Positions 5,706 through 8,569 of a DNA stretch of 8,569 nt are shown here, piece by piece. The translations under genes and the position numbers were made by a program. This DNA is from Desulfarculaceae bacterium. GTDB taxonomy: Bacteria > Desulfobacterota > Desulfobacteria > Desulfobacterales > Desulfobacteraceae. Positions within the stretch are counted from its first letter, which is position 1. The number at the start of each line of letters is the position of its first letter. The notes beneath the pieces are model-generated. The model saw nothing but the letters and a program-made list of their open reading frames with translations, ran no database searches and was not told the DNA's origin. The DNA lies in the NCBI GenBank assembly GCA_021737205.1, contig JAIPEK010000080.1:1-8569 (forward strand). Direction: 5' to 3'.

Positions 5706-6449
5706 TTACGGGGTCGGGTTCACTTTGGTTCCGAAAAGATGGTATTTGATCCACTCAAAGCCCAGCTTCAGAAGTTCGGTCTCACTTTCCCCCGCTTTTT
5801 CGAGTGCTTGCCGGCCGGAAGGTATTTCTTTCATCAGTCCGTTTTCAAACACCTCTTTTCTGAAGCTGTCCAGATCATAGCAGGCAAGGTAGAAAGCCTC
5901 TGCAGGAGGGCCTTCGAGTTTCCCCGGCATGATCGTGTTTTTCAGTGTGATGATTTCCATCATTCTGTCATTCATTTCGTTGTAGATCCGGACATCCTGG
6001 CTGTCGATCCAGTCTCTCACCCGGCGGCCGCTGGTTTTTCCGAAACCCTTGCAGCCCGGATCATGGATCAGGGCGTAATGCTCGGTGATTTTTCCGGTTT
6101 CCCTGGAGCGGGAAATTGCCCGGGCAAGCGGAAAAAGCCGGCAGGATCCGGGCCGGTCCGCGTATACTGAACATCCGTTTTCGGTGACAAAAGGGCAGGC
6201 GTAACCGGCAGCGGGGTCGGGTTTGAAACAGATCACCGGAAGACCGGTTTCCGGCCCTTTGTGCATGCTTGTGTATTTCCGCAAAAAATCAGAGGAGTTT
6301 ATTTCAAGATTGTTTTTCAGCCGCAGGATGTCATAGGGGGTCAGAAACTGGTTCAGGTCTCTGCAGCAATCGTTGAAACAGGAATTGGCAGGTGAGCAGT
6401 CGAAGGTGAGTTCGTCCTCCGGGGATACGGCCGTCATTTCGTCGTTCAT
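5706..6449 (-). CDS. YkgJ-type cysteine-cluster protein (second copy)
   Basis: This 247-residue protein is another member of the putative metal-chelating YkgJ family. Cysteines are C18, C24, C28 and C29 (C-x5-C-x3-CC), C74, then C85-P, C93 and C103 in the typical NGCSVYADRPGSCRLFPL block, and C133 in HDPGCKGF. The RPxxCR and VY features are shared with the copy at 4064-4624, but spacing and C-terminal half differ, so they are distant paralogs and not a recent duplication. The C-terminal 100 residues are mainly helical in character and contain no recognised domain. ATG 6449 has AAAGG (6462-6458) 8 nt upstream. It is the first gene of a two-gene unit with the SDR. Function is unknown; metal handling or protein metallation is inference from the cysteines. 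Confidence 0.86.
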   Translation of the reverse strand: MNDEMTAVSPEDELTFDCSPANSCFNDCCRDLNQFLTPYDILRLKNNLEINSSDFLRKYTSMHKGPETGLPVICFKPDPAAGYACPFVTENGCSVYADRPGSCRLFPLARAISRSRETGKITEHYALIHDPGCKGFGKTSGRRVRDWIDSQDVRIYNEMNDRMMEIITLKNTIMPGKLEGPPAEAFYLACYDLDSFRKEVFENGLMKEIPSGRQALEKAGESETELLKLGFEWIKYHLFGTKVNPTP

Positions 6450-6502
6450 TTGGCTTGCCTTTCATCGTAATTATTGTATTGTAAAACATATTGAATTTTT
6501 GT

Positions 6503-6531
6503 ATCATACCATGGTTCTGCCATGTGATCCA
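6503..6531 (-). promoter_or_regulatory. Candidate promoter of ykgJ-SDR with internal inverted repeat
   Basis: In minus-strand sense, TATGAT (6508-6503) is a five-of-six -10 match, with a weak -35 TGGATC (6531-6526) 17 bp upstream. The spacer contains CATGG-N5-CCATG (6510-6524), a 15-bp inverted repeat that a repressor could occupy. The -35 match is poor, so activation or a different sigma factor is possible. Both parts are inference. Confidence 0.3.
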
Positions 6532-6651
6532 GTCGATTTTTGTTTTACAGCCATATATGGTATTGGAAAGAAAAATAATATGCATATCTAGTTGTCTCTC
6601 GAAGCGGGATAAATATTTGAAAACAGGGGCTGAAACTTTTAATGAAAAAGC

Positions 6652-6681
6652 TTGACAAGGACACAATTCTGGTGCTATTTC
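6652..6681 (+). promoter_or_regulatory. Candidate sigma70-type promoter of aprBA
   Basis: A perfect -35 box TTGACA (6652-6657) is followed after 18 bp by TATTTC (6676-6681), which carries the extended -10 dinucleotide TG at 6673-6674. Transcription would begin near 6688, leaving a leader of about 170 nt to aprB. A consensus -35 suits the very high expression expected of APS reductase in sulfate reducers. The -10 itself is only a half match. Confidence 0.5.
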
Positions 6682-6758
6682 CTAAACATTTATGCAACAG
6701 GTGGATTTCTTGTATCAAGCGGACCGAGAGATCCGGCTGCATTTATACCGGCGATATT

Positions 6759-6783
6759 CAGGTCGGGAAGAGATTCCGGCCTG
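6759..6783 (+). promoter_or_regulatory. Hairpin in the aprBA leader
   Basis: CAGGTCGG (6759-6766) pairs with CCGGCCTG (6776-6783) through eight pairs including one G-U, extendable by two inner pairs. No U-tract follows, so it is not an intrinsic terminator. It may stabilise the 5' end of the abundant aprBA mRNA or be part of a larger fold. Confidence 0.4.
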
Positions 6784-6807
6784 CTTGGCGATAGACGAAT
6801 AAGTGAA

Positions 6808-6824
6808 GCACAAGTCAATTGTGC
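6808..6824. promoter_or_regulatory. 17-bp inverted repeat just upstream of aprB
   Basis: GCACAA (6808-6813) and TTGTGC (6819-6824) are perfect arms around GTCAA. The repeat lies 19 nt before the aprB Shine-Dalgarno. It could be a dimeric-regulator site or a small RNA hairpin. Its arm order (CACAA then TTGTG) is the reverse of the usual Rex or HcpR/CRP layout (TTGTG then CACAA), so I do not assign it to those regulators. Confidence 0.4.
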
Positions 6825-6857
6825 AATATGTTTAACTTAAAGTAAGGAGGTATTTAA

Positions 6858-7295
6858 ATGCCATCTTTTGTTATTGCAGAAAAATGTGACGGCTGCAAAG
6901 GTGGGGACAAGACAGCATGTATGTACATATGCCCCAATGACCTGATGGTTCTTGAGCCCAATGAAATGAAAGCATATAACCAGGAACCGGATCAGTGCTG
7001 GGAATGTTTTTCATGCGTTAAAATCTGTCCTTCCCAGGCGATTGAAGTAAGAGGCTATTCCGACTTCGTACCCATGGGAAGCAGCATCGTTCCGATGCTC
7101 GGTACGGAAGACATCATGTGGACCTGTAAGTTCAGAAACGGTACTGTAAAACGCTTTAAGTTCCCGATCAGAACCACACCCGAAGGCGAGGCGAATGCCT
7201 ATAAAGACCTTAAGGGTAAAGATCTTAGCAGCGGGCTGCTCTCTACGGAAGAAGCTGACGGCTATACGCTTGTGACTCCCCAGGAACTGGCATAG
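6858..7295 (+). CDS. aprB: Dissimilatory adenylylsulfate (APS) reductase, beta subunit
   Basis: AprB is the ferredoxin-like iron-sulfur subunit that passes electrons to the FAD of AprA for reduction of APS to sulfite and AMP in the cytoplasm. The 145-residue product contains C10, C13, C21 and C25-P, then C47, C50, C53 and C57-P, the ligands of two [4Fe-4S] clusters. Trp48, between the cysteines, matches the conserved tryptophan placed between cluster I and the FAD in the archaeal enzyme structure. The C-terminal part (DIMWTCKFRNGTVKRFKFPIRT onward, read in segments) is the extension that wraps around AprA. ATG 6858 has AAGGAGG (6844-6850) 7 nt upstream, among the strongest ribosome binding sites in the window. 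aprA follows after 58 nt, the standard order in sulfate-reducing bacteria. Confidence 0.98.
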   Translation: MPSFVIAEKCDGCKGGDKTACMYICPNDLMVLEPNEMKAYNQEPDQCWECFSCVKICPSQAIEVRGYSDFVPMGSSIVPMLGTEDIMWTCKFRNGTVKRFKFPIRTTPEGEANAYKDLKGKDLSSGLLSTEEADGYTLVTPQELA

Positions 7296-7301
7296 GAAAA
7301 G

Positions 7302-7318
7302 ACTGTAGACATTACAGT
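7302..7318 (+). promoter_or_regulatory. Small hairpin in the aprB-aprA spacer
   Basis: ACTGTA (7302-7307) and TACAGT (7313-7318) are perfect 6-bp arms with a 5-nt loop, 6 nt after the aprB stop. It could influence mRNA processing or the relative yield of AprB and AprA. The stem is short and AT-rich, so significance is modest. Confidence 0.3.
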
Positions 7319-7353
7319 TCAGGACTTTAAGACAAAAAATTTTGGAGGTAAAT

Positions 7354-8569
7354 AATGGCATTACCGAATAAGCCGGTTGGTGAACTTAAAGCAGTAAGGG
7401 ATCCGGAAGTTGACAAAAGAGATGTTGATGTGCTGATCATCGGCGGCGGAATGGCTGCCTGTGGTACGGCCTTTGAGATCAAGAAATGGGCCAGTGACGA
7501 CCAGAAAATTCTTCTTTGTGACAAAGCGGCTCTCGAGAGAAGCGGCGCGGTTGCACAGGGGCTTTCCGCTATCAATACCTATATCGGCGACAACAAGCCC
7601 GAAGACTATGTCCGGATGGTCAGAAACGACCTGATGGGTATTGTACGTGAAGACCTGATTTTCGACCTTGGACGTCACGTGGACGATTCCGTTCATCTGT
7701 TCGAGGAATGGGGACTTCCGGTATGGAAAAAGACCGAAGACGGAAAAAACCTGGACGGCCACAAGGGCCTCAAGAAAGAAGGTTCCCTCAAGGGCGGAGC
7801 ACAGCCGGTACGGACAGGTAAGTGGCAGATCATGATCAACGGGGAATCCTACAAGAGAATCGTTGCAGAAGCCGGTAAGCTCGCCCTCGGCGAAGACAAC
7901 ATCCTTGAAAGATGCTTCATCGTTGAAATCCTCAATGATGAGAATGATAAAAACAGGGTTGCCGGCGCAGTCGGTTTCTCCCTGCGGGAAAACAAAGTGT
8001 TTATCATCAAGGCAAAAGCCGTGATGGTTGCCTGCGGCGGCGCGGTAAACATCTACCAGCCCCGTTCGGTCGGTGAAGGAAAAGGCCGTGCATGGTATCC
8101 GGTATGGAATGCCGGTTCCACCTACACCATGGCTCTCCGGGCAGGTGCCGAGCTTTCCATGATGGAAAACCGGTTCACCCCGGCCCGTTTTAAAGACGGG
8201 TACGGCCCGGTCGGTGCATGGTTCCTTCTTTTCAAGGCTCACCTTGAAAACGGTCTGGGCGAAAAATACGTGGAAAGCGAGAACGTCAAACAGGAACTGG
8301 AAAACTACGCACCTTACGGAACCGCGGCCATCACCCCGACCTGCCTGAGAAACCATCTCATGCTGTTTGAAATGAAGGGCGGACGTGGTCCGGTTATCAT
8401 GAAGACCACCACTGCTCTGGCCAAACTCGGTGAGTCCATGAGCAAGAAAGAGCTCAAACACCTTGAGTCTGAAGCGTGGGAAGACTTCCTGGATATGACG
8501 TGCGGACAGGCCAACCTCTGGTGCGCCACCAACACCGAGCCGGAAAAGAAAGATTCCGAAGTTATGCCC
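7354..8569 (+). CDS. aprA: Dissimilatory adenylylsulfate (APS) reductase, alpha subunit (3' end cut by window)
   Basis: AprA is the FAD-containing catalytic subunit of APS reductase, of the fumarate reductase / succinate dehydrogenase flavoprotein type. About 405 codons, roughly 60 percent of the usual 650-residue protein, are visible. The FAD fold begins DVLIIGGGMAACGTAFE with G30-G31-G32, followed by ALERSGAVAQGLSAINTY in pieces (59-76), a typical flavin-contact segment. Further hallmarks are WGLPVWKK (119-126), VACGGAVNIYQPRS (225-238), the AWYPVWNAGSTY stretch near 246-257, and MMENRFTPARFK (269-280), whose arginines probably correspond to substrate-binding residues of the archaeal enzyme. 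ATG 7354 has GGAGG (7344-7348) 5 nt upstream. qmoABC, the usual electron-donor genes, would be looked for beyond the right edge. Identity is certain. Confidence 0.98.

Larger units (their letters stand above)
6450..6857. other. Divergent control region between ykgJ-SDR and aprBA
   Basis: This 408-bp stretch contains no credible gene. It holds a weak minus-strand promoter near 6503-6531, a stronger plus-strand promoter at 6652-6681, short perfect palindromes CCATATATGG (6551-6560) and ATATGCATAT (6578-6587), and a leader hairpin and inverted repeat ahead of aprB. The half nearest the ykgJ gene is AT-rich, unlike the coding regions. The predicted aprB mRNA leader is about 170 nt, long enough for regulation. 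Confidence 0.7.

Noticed and set aside
6808..6824. Rex or HcpR operator upstream of aprB
   Set aside because: The half-sites are in the opposite order to the known TTGTG...CACAA layouts, so only an unassigned inverted repeat is reported.
7361..8461. Long open frame (366 codons) on the minus strand opposite aprA
   Set aside because: It is fully antisense to an unmistakable aprA. It shows no family motif and arises from the codon pattern of a GC-rich, highly expressed gene.

Overview
This 8.6 kb window looks chromosomal and comes from a dissimilatory sulfate-reducing bacterium, most likely a Desulfobacterota ('deltaproteobacterial') relative of the Desulfobacterales. The main evidence is the right edge, which carries aprB followed by aprA, the two subunits of dissimilatory adenylylsulfate (APS) reductase, with strong ribosome binding sites. 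The left part is ordinary housekeeping DNA. The lineage assignment is inference from gene content; no marker was compared by search.

Layout. (1) Bases 1-2087, minus strand: the conserved translation operon infC-rpmI-rplT-pheS, with pheS running off the left edge. infC has no ATG at its natural start and is best read from an AUA codon placed 6 nt after a strong Shine-Dalgarno. Two hairpins fill the infC-rpmI spacer, where L20-dependent control acts in other bacteria. (2) 2249-2755 (possibly from 2782), minus strand: a CDA-fold nucleoside/tRNA deaminase, with a stem-loop just past its stop. (3) 2980-4624, plus strand: a dGTPase-like HD phosphohydrolase followed 19 nt later by a YkgJ-type cysteine-cluster protein. 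(4) 4613-4879: two arrays of degenerate 7-bp repeats in opposite orientations (11 and 14 units). They form the 3' ends of two convergent genes, supplying the stop codon of one and a 34-residue tail of the other. (5) 4750-6449, minus strand: a second YkgJ-type protein followed by an atypical short-chain dehydrogenase/reductase (SDR) whose catalytic lysine position holds cysteine. (6) 6450-6857: a 408-bp divergent control region with a sigma70-like promoter, a leader hairpin and a 17-bp inverted repeat just upstream of aprB. (7) 6858-8569, plus strand: aprB and the first 405 codons of aprA.

How the genes work together. The translation operon makes IF3, ribosomal proteins L35 and L20, and phenylalanyl-tRNA synthetase. 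AprBA carries out the central respiratory step, reduction of APS to sulfite and AMP. The genes between have no established joint pathway. Two YkgJ-type cysteine-cluster proteins sit in separate convergent transcription units on either side of the heptad-repeat cassette, and the atypical SDR beside one of them is the least explained protein here. I found no CRISPR array, transposase, tRNA, rRNA or phage gene.
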